A stretch of DNA of 64,000 nucleotides from Lamellibrachia satsuma (taxonomy: Eukaryota > Annelida > Polychaeta > Sabellida > Siboglinidae), in assembly GCA_033239005.1 (NCBI GenBank), contig BSQZ01000034.1:2297501-2361500 (forward strand), given 5' to 3'. Below are positions 27,491 to 41,183 of the stretch, one piece after another. The notes under the pieces were generated by a model. The model was not told the origin of the DNA, did not search any database, and saw only the letters and a list, made by a program, of their open reading frames with translations. Within the stretch, counting starts at the first letter, position 1. Each line of letters opens with the position of its first letter. The translations under genes were made by a program, and so were the position numbers.

Positions 27491-30400
27491 CTAAGAACAG
27501 AACCATGTTACATAATCCAGTTGAACTGCTATTTCAAAACAATGTCATTATTATTGACAATGCCATAGGGTACACTACTGAATATGACAATGTTCCAATG
27601 ACCTTTGGACTTCTGGACTTCTACTCCCCCCAGCTGTCCAATGCTAATGTCCACTTTCTGCTGGTCAGTGAATTTCTGCGGAAACTGTTTCGTCATTTTG
27701 ACCCAGTTCAGTAGAGTCCTTTTGCCAGTGGCAGGTATAGCCAGATGGCATGGCAATGGTCAGTTTGATGACCACTGGAATGTTGTTGGATGACAGCAAG
27801 GCCACCAGATGCTAAAATTACGAGCCACAATCTTCACATTACACAACACTAGGGCTGTAACAATTCATTGAATTCATTGCATCAATGAATTGTGATACGT
27901 TTCTTCTGATGCAATACTCAATATATATATATTACAAGAATCCCGATACAGGTAAACATATATTCCAAAGTTGTATCTTGTTGAAACTACGTCAAAGGCC
28001 TTGGGAAAACATCAAATCTACTCATGTATAATGTCAACGGAGACAAACTTGCTACTTGTTGAAAAATCTTGCATGATCTCACGTTAGGCACGTCACTACT
28101 TTAAGTTACTGCAATGTTTTGCTGAGCACTGTACTTTCAGTAAACATATACAGTTGTGCAATGCGGTGCAAATAAATTGTTTTTTGACGTATCATATCAC
28201 AAGGCTTAGACAGCACAACAGCTAGGATGACGTCAACTGACCATTCATTGGACAGTTGCTGGACTTCGTTCTGCCCACCACTTAAATGAAGGTTAACACA
28301 ACCTACGTCAATGAATGATTCTTGGTAATTTACCTGCCCGCCTATCACGAATGCAGCAAGAATGATTAACGTTACCTGTATATTTTACAATACAAGTATT
28401 CAATGACGTACAGAAACAATAAATTTTCTGCAATTCCCCTAATGAAGCTAGGATGATGCAGATTAATAATTCTGGAATATTTCTGCAAACTCCCCCACCC
28501 CCACTGTTGCTAGAATGATGTAGCTTGATAATTCTGAGATATTTTTCTGTTTGACCATTCTCAGACACTATCCTGCCTGGCTGCCATAGTAACTCAGATG
28601 ACTTCGGTGAATATAAACACATGAAGAGCATCTCACAAACATCGGAGTGCACACAACAATATAATTGTCACACCTCCAAAACCAGTCCACACGTGGACAG
28701 GAACTAGGGCAATCATCAAAACTATTGCATACAGAACCTTTCTACTTTGGGGAACTGGTCAGAGAAGCCATATTATGAAGACAGTCTAGGACAGTGGTCA
28801 ATGGCCTTGTGGTTTTGTGTGGTGTGTTTCATAGAAAACCTGATTTCCAGGAACACAGTGCAAGATGCCATGAAACTAGCAGTCAACCACGGAGAAAGGT
28901 GAATGAACTGATTCATAATTAATGATTGATGTGAACCTTATGGATTGGCACCTGTCAATCATTGGAAGCACCAACTGGTCTCACTGAACTAAACAAGAAC
29001 GTAGAACGGATGAAGACGGTGGTATTCTCAGATCTGTATTACGTAGCAAGGTAGACAAATTTGTAGGACACAAGTATCCAAAGTTACAAAAGTTTGTCGG
29101 TTAAAGGGAATACACAATGATTTTCATTCGTTAACTGAACGGCTGTTTTACAGGATACCGCAAGACAGAATTTGTTAGTATTTATAACATCTTGGTTGGC
29201 TAAAACAAAGAACATCCATACAAAGTGTGCTACTATTGTGATCTTTCAGTCAAACTGGTAGAAAATACATGCATATCCTGTATTGTTTATTTTGACCATA
29301 ATAACCCATAAAATAAACACTTTTACAATATTCTGTCTGTACATCCAGTTTATTTAAGAAAAATGCTGTCACTTAAAATATTTAAAAAACAAGTACAGCA
29401 TCAGAAAAGGTTTAATTTTTATACACCGGCTTTGAAGTTACACTGCCACTAAAGTGGGTTTCTCACTGCGAATGAATTGTAATGAATCTTAATGATTGGC
29501 ATGACAAGAGCATTGTCCAACTGTAATGAATCTTAATGATTGGCATGACAAGACCATTGTCCAATTGGTCCAGACCTCAAGAAGACCCTCACCACAAACT
29601 AATGACGCATGCATTGTGGTTTTCCTGTTGGACACCACATCAAACCCTTGTCACCCCGTGGACAAATGCACGATATGAAAAGGGCTTCACCTAAAACCAT
29701 CTTAACTACCTATTGAGGCTGCAACTATTGGCAAACCCAACATGGCCTGACTTAAACTCTCACGTCTATCACCAGTACAACCACGGCCTCCATTGATCAC
29801 ACAAAAGGTGTTTTTCGGTCAGCAAAAGAGGTAGGTAGTAAACCACATTATGAATGGCTGATGGAATCGGTTACAGGGATATACAACTGCCCTAAATGCT
29901 GCACCACTGGTAAAATCCCCTTCCGCTGAGGCACACAAACACATACCAGTGAATCACCACCGCATAGTGTAGATTTATAGCGGTGTTTGCAAGGCAGAGT
30001 TCTACATAAGAACCACCAGGTGTCACTCACTGGGGAAATCGATATACTTAAACATGATTACGGCATGATAATAAGTTAGGTGGACCATACTAGGCTCAGG
30101 CTGAGAACGCCACCAGAAAGACAACCTAACGCAGCACCTGGGCAGAATCAAACTGAAAAAGAAAACGGCAAAGGCCGAAAGAAACTTTGAATTTTTTGCA
30201 ATTTTTAAGAGAGGGAGAGGTCATAAAAAATTACGGTGGCTCAGGACAGAGGAAGGTGGCGTGTGATAGTTTCCGCTCTATGCACAATAACTGGATAGGA
30301 GAATCAAGCCAGTGTAATAGTTGGCAACTGACCCCAGCCCACCGTGGACCAGAATCAGCCCAGCTTGGTGGGACAGAACCTGCATTTGGTCAACAACTAA

Positions 30401-30890
30401 CCACATCCTTGGGTGAAGCTTGATGGAGCAGAACCAGCCACACATACATGGTCCCTGAGACAGACAGACTACAGCTGGGAGCCCATAACAACTGACCTGT
30501 GCCACAGCTCTACACTGTCTGGCACCCACCAGGGACATTACAATTCACTGGCCTCCTGTCTTGTCCAAGGCCATGCTGGTAGAGCACACAGACAGCCCAC
30601 ACAGATTTCAGCTCTGACTCAGTCAAGCAAACATGCACTCAGCATTTCCTTTAGCTACAGCCACAAGGCCTCCTGTCTGACAATGGATAGACACTGACCA
30701 ATGCATAGCTGACCAATGGATAGACTCTGACCAGAGACTGATGCAGACTGGAGACTGAGGCAAACCAGAAAGTTGAGACTCAGACAGACAGAGACAGATG
30801 CAGACTCCCAGCATGTATTGGGAGTGCTCCATTGATCCTCTCTGTCTGTAGGAAGCCAGTCTATGTCCAGCTGGGTAAAACTGGAAATCT

Positions 30891-31106
30891 GGCCCACAGA
30901 GACAAACAAGCATCAATCCAAGGGGCCGTCTATTAATCACAAAATTACATGAATTGTCGTTTTCAACGATTTCAGTCGCACATATTGCAAAGATAGTTTC
31001 GCATGCTACACAATTTTACATATTTTTTTATCATTATTATTATTATATTATTATTCTTTTGTGATTAATACATGACCCCTTGGATCGATGCCTGTCTCTG
31101 TGGGCC
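30891..31106. mobile_element. MITE of about 216 bp with terminal inverted repeats of about 50 bp
   Basis: The left arm begins ggcccacagagacaaaca and continues catcaatccaaggggcc then tattaatcacaa. The right arm, reverse-complemented, begins ggcccacagagacaggcat and continues with the same blocks, differing by small indels and substitutions. The AT-rich core is non-coding. I could not define a target-site duplication. Confidence 0.82.
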
Positions 31107-32410
31107 ATTATACTAGTATTATTTCATTATCTTTTTTAGTATAATTATTTAGTATTATTTCCTGTCCATGAGTGGGTGTTTTTCAAACCATCAATATATC
31201 AATGATATTGATTTCAAGTCAGATTATAAATATCTGTCTAACTGGAAAACATTCAGATAAATCCTATAACTACAAGAATTTATTAATAATTCTATAAATA
31301 CCCTTCATTAGGTGGAGATAGTTTCCCTATTCCCTGTGGAGATAACCCCTTAGCTGTGTGGAAGCTTCGTTTTGTAGAGATATTATTTTTTATTACCTGT
31401 ACACGCATTAATCCTGCCAAATCAAAAAAGAAACAAACAACGTGCAAAAATTAATATATAGTCAGTGCCAGAAAACATGCAATTGCTAAAAGCAAGACCG
31501 TTAGCAAATTATCTTTTACATAAAACAAACGACCTTGTCCAACAGTGATATAGTGTGGCAATACAGTAGGCAGCCTGCGGGAACTGATATGATGAAATAT
31601 TTCCATATTGTTGATGATGGTGAGCTAGCCCAATACAAAATTATGCAGTGTCTGGCAAAAATAATTTTAGATTTACTGCGGCAAACTGAATATTAGTTAA
31701 AATGGCATGACTGCATTGCAAAATTCCCACTACAACTTCCACAGAGCTTTGAAGCAGACATTACAAGTCACACAATTTTGGATCATGTGTTTCAAAATAT
31801 CCATAACCATGAATGACAAGATATAGTTATATCCACACGGTGATAACAGGAATATTTATCAACAATTTCTGTGTTCTCCGAATTATAAAACACAGCTATA
31901 AAGTGTGGTTCTTATGTCTTATACTAAACCAGTCTGCATCATACTACAAGACCACTACATGACTCAACCTAATGATTATCCTGTAAAGCCATGGGGAAGA
32001 GAAGTACATTGACCAAGTGCCTAGACTCAACCAGCCCCAAAGGCATCCACCACTGTCTGTTTTCAACCAGTCCAGCTCTTTTTCTAACTATCGGAACAGT
32101 CATTTCACGAAAACATGTCGCCAAAAACAACGTACAACAGTCCTTCCATGAAATGTCTGTCCTGACTCACAATGCCAGGAAGCGCCAGGTACTGATATAT
32201 GCCCTGGTGATGACTCTGATAGTGGTTCCCATCACAAAAACAAACATTAACTCTTGCACAGTTGACATTTTTAGCGCCATGGGAAATCTAACAAGAGGCC
32301 AGCTGCAGGCAGTAGATTGCAGCGAAGGGGTCATTATCTATGGATACCTCATGGGCATTTTCTGGGTTAATTTCCTGCAATCAAAAAAAAATTTAGCTGA
32401 TTTATTCAAC

Positions 32411-32482
32411 CGATGACACACACGCATGCACGCACGCAGGCACGCACGCAGGCACGCACGCACGCACACACACACGCACACT
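32411..32482. repeat. Alternating purine-pyrimidine run (CA/GCAC-rich)
   Basis: Tandem cacgcacgcag and cacacgca units alternate strictly for about 70 bp. The composition favours left-handed DNA. Confidence 0.85.
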
Positions 32483-33135
32483 AGAATGTTTTAAATTATC
32501 CTGTTTTTGAGAGGTGGTTTTAACCTCCTTTTCTGTACAAACTCCCTATATCTGACACGTCATGACTGGAACTACAAGGGTTAATGTGGAGCAGTTTTGA
32601 ACAAGGACAGTCTTGGAAAGGCAGAGCAACCCTTTCTGCATAGTATCACAAGAGCCTGTATGGTAAATAAATCTACAGCCCCCACTAGCCACAATCAATG
32701 TTTCTTCTTGCAGGGGTAATATGTAAATCATAGCCAACCATGTCTCTACAGTGTCCAACTTCATGCACAAAGTAGACAGTTTTCCTCATTAACAAAAACC
32801 CCAGCTAGGCCATGACCTTTCAACCTCCTGCACAAGGCAGTTTAAACCACACACATAAACGAAGCTGTTTTATCAGCTGGTCAGTTTTCTGGTTGTGTCC
32901 AGGAAAGGACCTGAAGTGACCAGGCACTAACCACCAGATGTGCTCTAATGACCACCACATAAGACTAGTGCAGCCATCAAAGTAGCTGGGCTGCAATTTA
33001 ATAAGCAGGATGTTTGCATGTGTCAATGGAACTGAAGACTGAATCCACACGCACACTTGCACACTTTGGTTTAATGTCACATAGAACCCACGCACACATG
33101 CACATGTTGACACAAATACAAAGTCACAAATTTAC

Positions 33136-33229
33136 CAGAGGCAACCAGCTGTAAATCGTGGTACTGCGAAAGGAGGTCAAAAACAGCGAGCAGACCCTCC
33201 TGCTGAACACCTGGTGGTGGGAACTGTAT
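33136..33229 (-). CDS. Unidentified minus-strand gene: exon with FPPPG motif
   Basis: The donor is TCTG/GTAAAT. The acceptor is either ATTAAAG at 33229 or ATACAG, which would start the exon at 33223; both are phase 0. The peptide is (IQ)FPPPGVQQEGLLAVFDL then LSQYHDLQLVAS. It joins in phase to the exon at 35422-35495. Composition and splice sites suggest a real coding exon, but I do not recognise the family. Confidence 0.6.
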
Positions 33230-33360
33230 CTTTAATAAAATCATGTTTGAATAATAATTGAAAGGATATGAAGTCTGATCGTTTGAATGGTAAACACATT
33301 ATATGTAGCATAAACTGTTTATACTAAATAACAATGACTAAATCTATTGTACATAATATC

Positions 33361-34300
33361 TTGACTGCTGAAATGCGTGTTAATGAACCACAATTTTAAA
33401 ATATAATTTGAATGTAATATGCTTACATATATCGACCTTGCATTTCAGCAGGGTCCACCTAATAGGGTGGACAAGTGAACCAGGTTAGACAGACAGCACT
33501 CGGAGGAGCCGTATAGCTACGATAATTACAAAAATACAAACAATTAACAAAACAAGTATATTTCCTCACTGTAGGTGTACAATTGGGGGTAGGTAATAAT
33601 TAACTTAAGAACAATACGTCAATTCCAGTCCACCTTTTAAGCTGTCTGAATGCCATATGTAAGCACATGATTCAACATGAATAAAAACCATCAATAAATT
33701 GTGGCTCATGAAAACACATATGGGTGACAAAGCTAATATAGTTCATAAAATATAAAACATGATTTTACAATAAAAATTATCAGACTTTAAAGGTAATATC
33801 TTGTTAGTGACAGTTCAATTGAAGTTGACAACATGAAATGACCGGTTTCCTTTTAGCGACAACCAGTTGTCACTAGACATATAGTGACCCCCCAAGTGTC
33901 TCTTTGGGACATGAAGTCTGCATAGCATCATAGTGGGTTTAAGTCAACTGAACTATTAACCCAGAAAATGACCCCCAAAGGGGCCTTATTTATACTGGTA
34001 GGTAAGCATAGGAAACATAATAGCTGACAGGGTCATAATTATTATATCCATGGGTTAAGTCCGAATTGTACACTGAGATTTATCATTTTGAAACTGTTTT
34101 TTTTTTCCTTGAAGACAAAAGATCAGACGATAAGTTGTTAACCAGGTAGCATTGGGCCAACCTGGGTAGCACTAGGCAAACTGGGGTACTACTGGGCCAA
34201 CCTGGGTAGCACTGGGCAAACTGGGGTACTACTGGGCCAACCTTGATAACATTGAAGGCCTCTAAATCAACCAGGGATTACGGCTGCAATCATGGCAGTT
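33361..34300. repeat. Dispersed repeat related to 37915-38190
   Basis: Blocks shared in order with 37915-38190 include atatcgaccttgc..ttcag near 33430, a cacatatgggt block near 33716, an attttacaataa block near 33764 and attgggccaac near 34152. It is non-coding. Confidence 0.55.
34140..34250. repeat. 40-bp minisatellite, about 2.7 copies
   Basis: The core tgggccaacc recurs at 34153, 34193 and 34233 with gggtagcact and ggggtactac between. A single diverged unit occurs near 38173. Confidence 0.88.
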
Positions 34301-35421
34301 CAAAAATAGACTAAAAATGCCATTATGCGTTTGTATGTTTACACAGATATGATATCAGAGTATATTAATGTTGAAATGTTATCTTTTATTAATGTGTCTG
34401 ATCCTAGGAGTAAACATAGTTCTCTATATTCATGCACAGTTCTGTCTACAGTGACTTGACTGCAAGCTTGGCTAGGGAGTTGTTTGTCAGACAGCGACAA
34501 ACTCTCTAACTCCATTATGCATACAAGCTTGTGCTACACACCAATTTCATTAAGACCTTGTTGTTTTAACTCTATTGGACACTGGTGACAGCCACTACAT
34601 CGGCTTTAAAAGGAATATACAATGATTTTCATGGATAACTATTATGGGGTTAATTATAATTAAAATGACCTAATTCTCTTTTAAAAATGTATACTCATGT
34701 TTTAATCTTTATTACTGCAGTATATTTACCGTTAGAAACTGTAAAAAAAAGGGGATTTGGCATACCAATATATCATCCAATGAAAAAAGTTATACTCTCG
34801 AAGATGAAGATTTTATGGTCTGTCGTTTATCGCGGTGTATTTTTGGCGTATTATTTTTAAACAGCCAAGATGTTATAAAAAGTAATAAACACAATGCCCC
34901 AACCTCAGTGGCAATGGCCCATAAAACAGGCGCTCATTTAACCAATAAAAACTGCTGTTTATTCTCTCGAACACAGACAGCACACATTCAACGCTCTCAG
35001 GTGATAGATTCACACCAGACTTCCATATACATTCACTGCCGTAGTTTCAGCTTTCAGGGTCCATTACAGTTCCCACTTACGAATGCATGGTGATATAAAA
35101 CAAGACGAATGTAGAATTTGAATATCACTATATTTAGTGATGCATATACAGCAAAGGAAGATGCCATTGGCTTTGTTTATGCCCATTCCGTTTCATTCAC
35201 ATGATGGGCACCAGGAATCTCATCTGCAGCTTTCATGCATTCTACATAATGTAAAAACAACATACCACCATTTCCTTATAATTTTTTTTATGTCCAAAGT
35301 AAATACCCACACGGCCTTGGGGAAATCACCAAAGAATTGACAATGGAACATGTCAAAAACAGAATTCATGACATTCATATTTATACACGTGGTTTGGTGT
35401 ACTAGTAAAACGTTCACTCAC

Positions 35422-35495
35422 CTTTCGGTCTGCGTCAACAGCGATTATGTTGGAGTAAAGTTGAGGAGAATGCGACATTTGTTGGTTGTGCAGAT
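35422..35495 (-). CDS. Unidentified minus-strand gene: exon LHNQQ..DADRK
   Basis: Acceptor TTGTCTTGCAG and donor AAAG/GTGAGT are both strong. Two leading bases complete a codon, then 24 codons read LHNQQMSHSPQLYSNII and AVDADRK. It ends in phase 0, compatible with the exon at 33136-33229. The other two frames give shorter or stop-containing peptides. Confidence 0.68.
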
Positions 35496-35974
35496 CTGCA
35501 AGACAACGAGGGAGAATGGGTTAACGGTCGGCAGGACACAAAGAGTTAAATGCAGAAACTGGTGACAGCTGCCCCAGTACTGGACTGTTTGCCACTGATG
35601 GAAAGAGTGTCTTGCCAGTTGACAGGGAATCAATGCTGGCACATGCAGGGAAGCAGACGTGTATGCACACGCATGCACGGTGCCTGCATGCACGCACCCG
35701 CATAACCAAATGTGCAATTTAACTATCTGGCTACAGTGAATGTGTAGGGTCTCTGCTTCTGAGGATTAATTGCCAATGCAGCTCACATTAATGAATATCA
35801 CAAAAATAACCCTTTAACAAGGTACACACTAGTGTCTACACTGCTAGTGTACTTTCTGAGTGAATATTCTGCATTACTACTGAAATTTATCAATATTAAA
35901 TTTTTTATTAACATTTTTATTATTTATATCTTGCATAAAATATGGATAACTTCCCTCAACGAATTTAACCCATG

Positions 35975-36370
35975 GCAAATCAGGTTCTTTGATGTTCAAA
36001 TTTGTAGTGTGCAAATAATTTACGTATTATGCGCAGTCTATTAAAACTGTAGTAAAAGAGTGCATTCTTCTGTTAAAGTCATTGAAAGAATTAACTTTAG
36101 TCATCAGATCAGGTAACTTGACAAAGTGTAAATAGCCTTATATTATAGTATTATATATTACAGCATTACATAATATAGAGCTGGACCACGTTTACCTTTC
36201 ACCAAATGTTGACTGCATCCGGTCAAAACTAATTTAATAATTTGTCCGATGATGTCATGAAAACAAAACAACAAATTTGTATAAATGAGCTAGAATGTTG
36301 TAGCGGAGACTAGATAGGTTTGATTGTTCATGAAATGAATCCATCTGACGAGGAATCATTAAACAACTAA
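35975..36370 (+). repeat. Dispersed repeat of about 350 bp, copy 5
   Basis: It contains gatgttcaaatttgtagtgt near 35991, gcgcagtctattaaaac near 36030, aatttaataatttgtccgat near 36231 and tgttgtagcggagactagat near 36295. AT-rich material is inserted in the middle. Confidence 0.65.
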
Positions 36371-37914
36371 TGGTATTTCATTGACTTTGATCCAAAGCAA
36401 TAATTGTAAGTAAATATGTTGCGATTAATACCGAAGGCTGCAATGCACTGAATTTCTGCGATTACAGCTGTATATACATTTCAGCAATAAAACCAAGAAC
36501 ATTCCTTATAAGCACCAGCAATTTTCTATGGCAATTAATCTAATTACTTAATGTAATACATCGTTGTTATTTGACAGTCTGACACATAAATTGTTACACA
36601 TATTGACTTCTTTTGTACCTAATGTTAGACCACCAAACAAAATATCATGGCATAGTCTAGCTCAAAGTTGCTATGAATGCATCCAAAATACAGCATCATT
36701 TAGCATTAAAAACACTGTGCTATGTGATAATAGTGTTGGGCCCAGTTACAAACTTATACATGAATTTGAGAGCATGGATTGATTACACACCCAAAAATGT
36801 GCAACAATTCTGGAAACAATTTATGCTACTGAAATAAAAAAACCAGCTGGATTATCGTTGTAACTAAATGTGACATGTAATTAAACTGCTAGTACTTATT
36901 TCTACTGCTAGCAAAGTAGTTATAGTATTGTTACAAAACCTGGCTAATGACCTAAATTCATATTTATGAACAGGTTTAGTTTGTGAAGTATATGGCACTA
37001 TTATAACACAGGGTATGGGGACAATTAGAGATAATGTTGTGGGAAGAATTTATTATTAAAACAATTGCTTGTAGTACATGCTAAAATTTCATTTTCAAAT
37101 TAGGATCTTTCTTCACCATTTCGTATTAGGCATGCTCTGCACTGAATCACGATTTAAAGACAAATAACGCGTTATTAAAGCATATGCACAAACTATTTCT
37201 ACACAAGGCATCAAGAACTTGGCAGGGCTGGCCTTGGGCCGTCCCAACGGAAAGCTTTTGATTGGTCACACAATGCTGTGCAGCTCCCCTGGTAGCCAAT
37301 GTGGTCACTAAGTATTGATCGGCTGCCTCTATAAATCCGACACTCTCATCAACTAACAAAGCTTTGACAGCCACATTAACCAAGGTCCAACCACAAGCTT
37401 ACAGTTACTAGGAGATAGGTTTTTTCCCAGGCCTTGTTTCAGCCACAAAATTTTAATGGGGGGAGTCACTAGTGGATTTGGCCTTCATGTTACCTACTGC
37501 ATTTTATGTTTTTATGAAATATAACTGTTTTGCCGATACACATGAGTTACAATATATGATCTGTGTCCAAAGTCACAATGGCGTGAAATAATGTGTTAAT
37601 AAATAAACTTTTTTTATTATTTTTCCTCTTTGGTTGAAACAAAGTTCTGTTTGTTCAAGTGATGCTATTATCATAGTATATATTCTAACTTCACTCAAGG
37701 TTACACAATATATCACAGTAACAATGACCACACCCGACTTTGTTTCAGATTTGTGACACTTGCCGTGATGACATAGTGTCCTTGTTCGGGTTAAACATGT
37801 TGTTTTACCCATTTAGTTTATTAAAATTTAAGGTACAAAACGTGTTCGTTTTTATCATAAGATCATATTATATAGTTTTAACCTACATCTATTCTATTAT
37901 CTTGAGTGCCCAAA
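36371..37914. other. No supported feature
   Basis: AT-rich DNA. A plus-strand frame (36564-36782) and a minus-strand frame (37147-37383) are open for 70-80 codons, but neither has flanking splice sites that would join the neighbouring exons. Confidence 0.4.
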
Positions 37915-38190
37915 TGTGTTGCTGAATCACAATTTGATTGTTACCTGTTTATGAATATCGACCTTGCCATTCAGTGATCAGTGTAAACATGACATTCGTC
38001 ATAAAACATTCAAATTAAACAGATAACAGTCAAATTATATAAAAACAATTATGGTTCTTTACAACATATATGGGTAGTCAAGATTTTACAATAGATATAG
38101 TTTATACTATAACATGATTTTTGATAAATACAATGCGATTGTGTACCTGTAACTACAAGTTATGTAGTACCAGATTGGGCCAACTTAGAT
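37915..38190. repeat. Dispersed repeat related to 33361-34300
   Basis: It shares the atatcgaccttgcc.ttcag, acatatatgggt, attttacaata and attgggccaac blocks in the same order as the 33.4-34.3 kb copy, with large length differences. Confidence 0.5.
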
Positions 38191-38293
38191 AATGTTGCAC
38201 TAGGTGACTTTTGTGAAGCGCCCCAGGGCTGGGGGCATTAAGTGGAGTTCTCCCCAATAATATATTCACATAATGTCCAGTAATGTAACTTAC

Positions 38294-38403
38294 AGGTACA
38301 GAACCGCATAACCTTACTGTGTCAAAGGCTCTGTAATCAGATAATCGCTGATACGTTGTGAGAACTTGGACCTCCTTTATTGTTACTATCTCTATGTAAG
38401 CAT
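38294..38403 (-). CDS. Unidentified minus-strand gene: exon AYIEIV..GSVP
   Basis: Acceptor TTGAAATATCAG, strong donor CCT/GTAAGT. Two leading bases are followed by 36 codons, AYIEIVTIKEVQVLTTYQ then RLSDYRAFDTVRLCGSVP, ending in phase 0. It could follow the exon at 41 kb if that exon uses its GTAGGT donor. At least one exon must lie between this one and 35.5 kb, because the phases do not match directly. Confidence 0.6.
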
Positions 38404-40941
38404 CTGATATTTCAAAAGGCTAAACTGGATTAATGGTGAGAAATTAAACATGTTTTTGATGTCAAATTACAGCATGTATTTTATAATGACTACTGCATAA
38501 TACAATGTTTTTGTCAGTGTTACAATCCTGGTTCTAATGTGAATTTAGATCCGGGCAAAAATTATTTTAATGTTAATTTTTTTGATAACGAACATCCTCA
38601 CATTAAATAATATTTGTTGTATGACAGAATGAAACTATAATGTCTTGTGTTTTTTGTCATTTACCTTACCTGAAGAAACGTAATGTACTGATCAATAAGC
38701 CAATGTTAGATCACTGCTCAGTAAGTAAGAATGAAGGCAGTGGCTGCCTAGACAACAATGATGACATAATGATTGTCAGCAAAATTGTGCAACTCTAATT
38801 TATTATGGTTTCAAAATTTTGCTGTAATTGTTATATTTTTTTATAACTGAAAATTTATTTCAATTACAATTAATTACAGTACGTTTCATATCCAAAACTA
38901 TACAAAACAATAAAAATATAATTTAAGTCTCACACGGGTTAAAAATCAATAATAACACCTGCTTAAATAATCAAACAAGTGCACCAGAAAATGTATCCCT
39001 TTTAAACGAATCTTCATTGCAATCTGCTAGCAAACATGTCACACACGGGCACGGCTTCCAAAGAGTCTCATCCCTATAACTGGATTAATGGACTACTAAA
39101 TAAACGTATTTAGCCACAGTCATCCAGTTCAGTTCAATAGATGTCAGTTGGAATGTTGTTATTGTTTCTAACCTACAGGCCTGCTAACAATTCAACAAAA
39201 TGTACAAACATTACCTTTATAGTTGTTTATCAGTTGTGTACAAAATATTGAAATTCAGCACAATGTGCAAAATATATAATTAACAAATGCTGAATATATT
39301 TGATTCCACATAATTGTAATTGAAATTGCAATTGAATTGAAAAATTATGAGTGTAATTGTAACTGAAATTAAAAATGAAATGTAATTGTAAATGATATAA
39401 TTTTGTGTAATTGGACACACCCCTGATGATTGTAGTTAGCTGTTTAAGACCTGACCGTGGATGCATGTGTCTATGGATATAATCATAAATATAACAAACT
39501 TGTAAGCAATGACGATTCTGATTCTGTGAAGACAGGACATTCAACGTAGCCAAGAGCGACCCAATGGAAGATACTGTATGACATCAACACACTGCAGAAT
39601 GTCAATAGCGTCAGTTGACACTGTTAGTGTCATAGGATGCAGTTAGTGTCAGAGGATGTGGTTAGTGTCAAAGAATTTGTCATTTAAAAAAATTCAAGCT
39701 AGCTACTGTACACAGACTGATGTGATAACGAGTAACAGATACAAATTTCAACTGTACGTTGGTTTGGTGGGGGGTTACAGTGACCACGACAGGTTCATGG
39801 GAATAAATGTCACCAGCGTTATAGCCTAGATGCTGATACTTCTCAATCACAAACTGTGTGAATTTAAACTTATGCGAGAAATACAGTCAACACAAAATCA
39901 AAGTTCATTAAAAATCTATTTTGATAACAGCTTTCGTCTAGTTACAGATTTTAAAATAAATACATGCACAAATCCAGTGGCCGACAAACTCACATTTACT
40001 AGTAGTGACATCTGGTGCGTAATAACATGGCTGACCACATACAATTGTCAGCTGGACTCCCCTCCCCACATCATGCTTGACCAGACAGATTGGTCAGTGA
40101 GGCTCAGGTAGGTAAGTACTCAGCCAGGGGCAATACAATGGGCAATACAATTGTTGGGGGACCATCTCAAATTGCAAATAATTTTTAAATGACTCTTTCT
40201 ATACACGTAGAACATGACTATTGAATCATCTGATTTACACATGCGGATAGGCAGAATTTATTTTCTGAAGACCAATAAAAGAGCAAGTGTTTTACACATG
40301 CGAGAGTGTGTGAACATACATTAGCGTTGACATGGCAGCTGCTTCGAACATTGCCAGTAAATGTGTCCACTTTACAACTGGCCATTTGTGGCCAGCATTG
40401 CTGCTATTGGCTATGCTTGGAGCCACATCTGGACTGTTATAATGACACATGACAGTTCCGACACAATGCATTTGATGGATGGTTAGAGGCATATTTAAGT
40501 AAACTGTAAGTAATAAATGATAAACCAGTCTTGAACTCTGGTACTGAACTGAGTATGAATATTTAATACTGTTCTAAACAATGAAATATTTCAGCTTCTT
40601 GCTGATGCTGTTTTCACTCGCGTATGTTTAGTGCCATTTTGAATGACTGTGGGAGATTTCACCAATGGACATTTTGCCAAACAAAATAATTTGTTAACTA
40701 AAATTTAGATACATTTTTGTATATTTAGTTGTAAAACAAAAATTAATTAACCGAGTTTAATTGCATAATAAATAGTGAATTACTGTAATTATCTGTCTAT
40801 ATGTGTGGGTGTGCTTTCACATTTAGTTTACACCAAACATTATTTGATGTAGTCTGTACGTTAAGAAAAATTATTAATTAAAGTGTCCATTTGTCACCAA
40901 TAGGAAAACTAAGGAGATTATTTGGCATCATTATTAATTAC
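38404..40941. other. No supported feature
   Basis: Probably intron of the unidentified minus-strand gene. The sequence is AT-rich. Near 39.61-39.68 kb a short direct repeat (gttagtgtca) occurs three times. I saw no exon with matching phases. Confidence 0.4.
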
Positions 40942-41183
40942 CTACAAGACTCCATCCAGTTATGAATGACCAGATCTCTGAGAACTGACTGTACCTTCCG
41001 TGGCTCCTCTGCCAAGCTCAGCTGGAGTATTAATTTAAATTGGTTAGGACTGGGATTAAACAGTATAGCGGACAAAACGTCTCCACTCTCACTGGTTAAA
41101 AGTCCTCCAGATACTGAGTAGCTCTGTACATCCATGATCTCCCTTCTGAGGTAATGGGGATAGATCGCTACTCCCTTGGACAA
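40942..41183 (-). CDS. Unidentified minus-strand gene: 80-codon exon
   Basis: The acceptor has a good pyrimidine tract (CTGTTTCCTTGGTTTAG). One frame is open throughout: LSKGVAIYPHYLRREIMD, then SGGLLTSESGDVLSAILF, then QLSLAEEPRKVQSVLRDL and HNWMES. It ends at TGTAG/GTAATT, or four bases earlier at TCTT/GTAGGT (end 40946), which would fit the 38.3-kb exon. The peptide looks like a folded alpha/beta segment, but I cannot name its family. It is the longest evidence that this locus is protein-coding. Confidence 0.68.

Larger units (their letters stand above)
24746..33135. other. Gene-poor stretch between the RNF gene and the unidentified minus-strand gene
   Basis: Apart from the repeats listed separately I find no supported exon. 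It may contain 3' exons of the minus-strand gene whose last recognised exon is at 33.1-33.2 kb. A plus-strand ORF at 31991-32416 (141 codons, ATG in good context) and opposed ORFs at 27.5-27.75 kb are open, but no longer than chance predicts at this composition. Confidence 0.45.

Noticed and set aside
27505..27793. Opposed ORFs of 60-75 codons with protein-like composition
   Set aside because: Both strands look equally plausible and no splice borders link them to the neighbouring exons; kept out for lack of support.
31991..32416. 141-codon plus-strand ORF with a good start context
   Set aside because: An ORF of this length is expected by chance in 64 kb at this composition; no motif or splice context, and the peptide is not recognisable.
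37147..37383. 78-codon minus-strand ORF (VAVKALLVDESVGFIEAADQ)
   Set aside because: Protein-like text but no acceptor or donor that would join the adjacent exons of the minus-strand gene.
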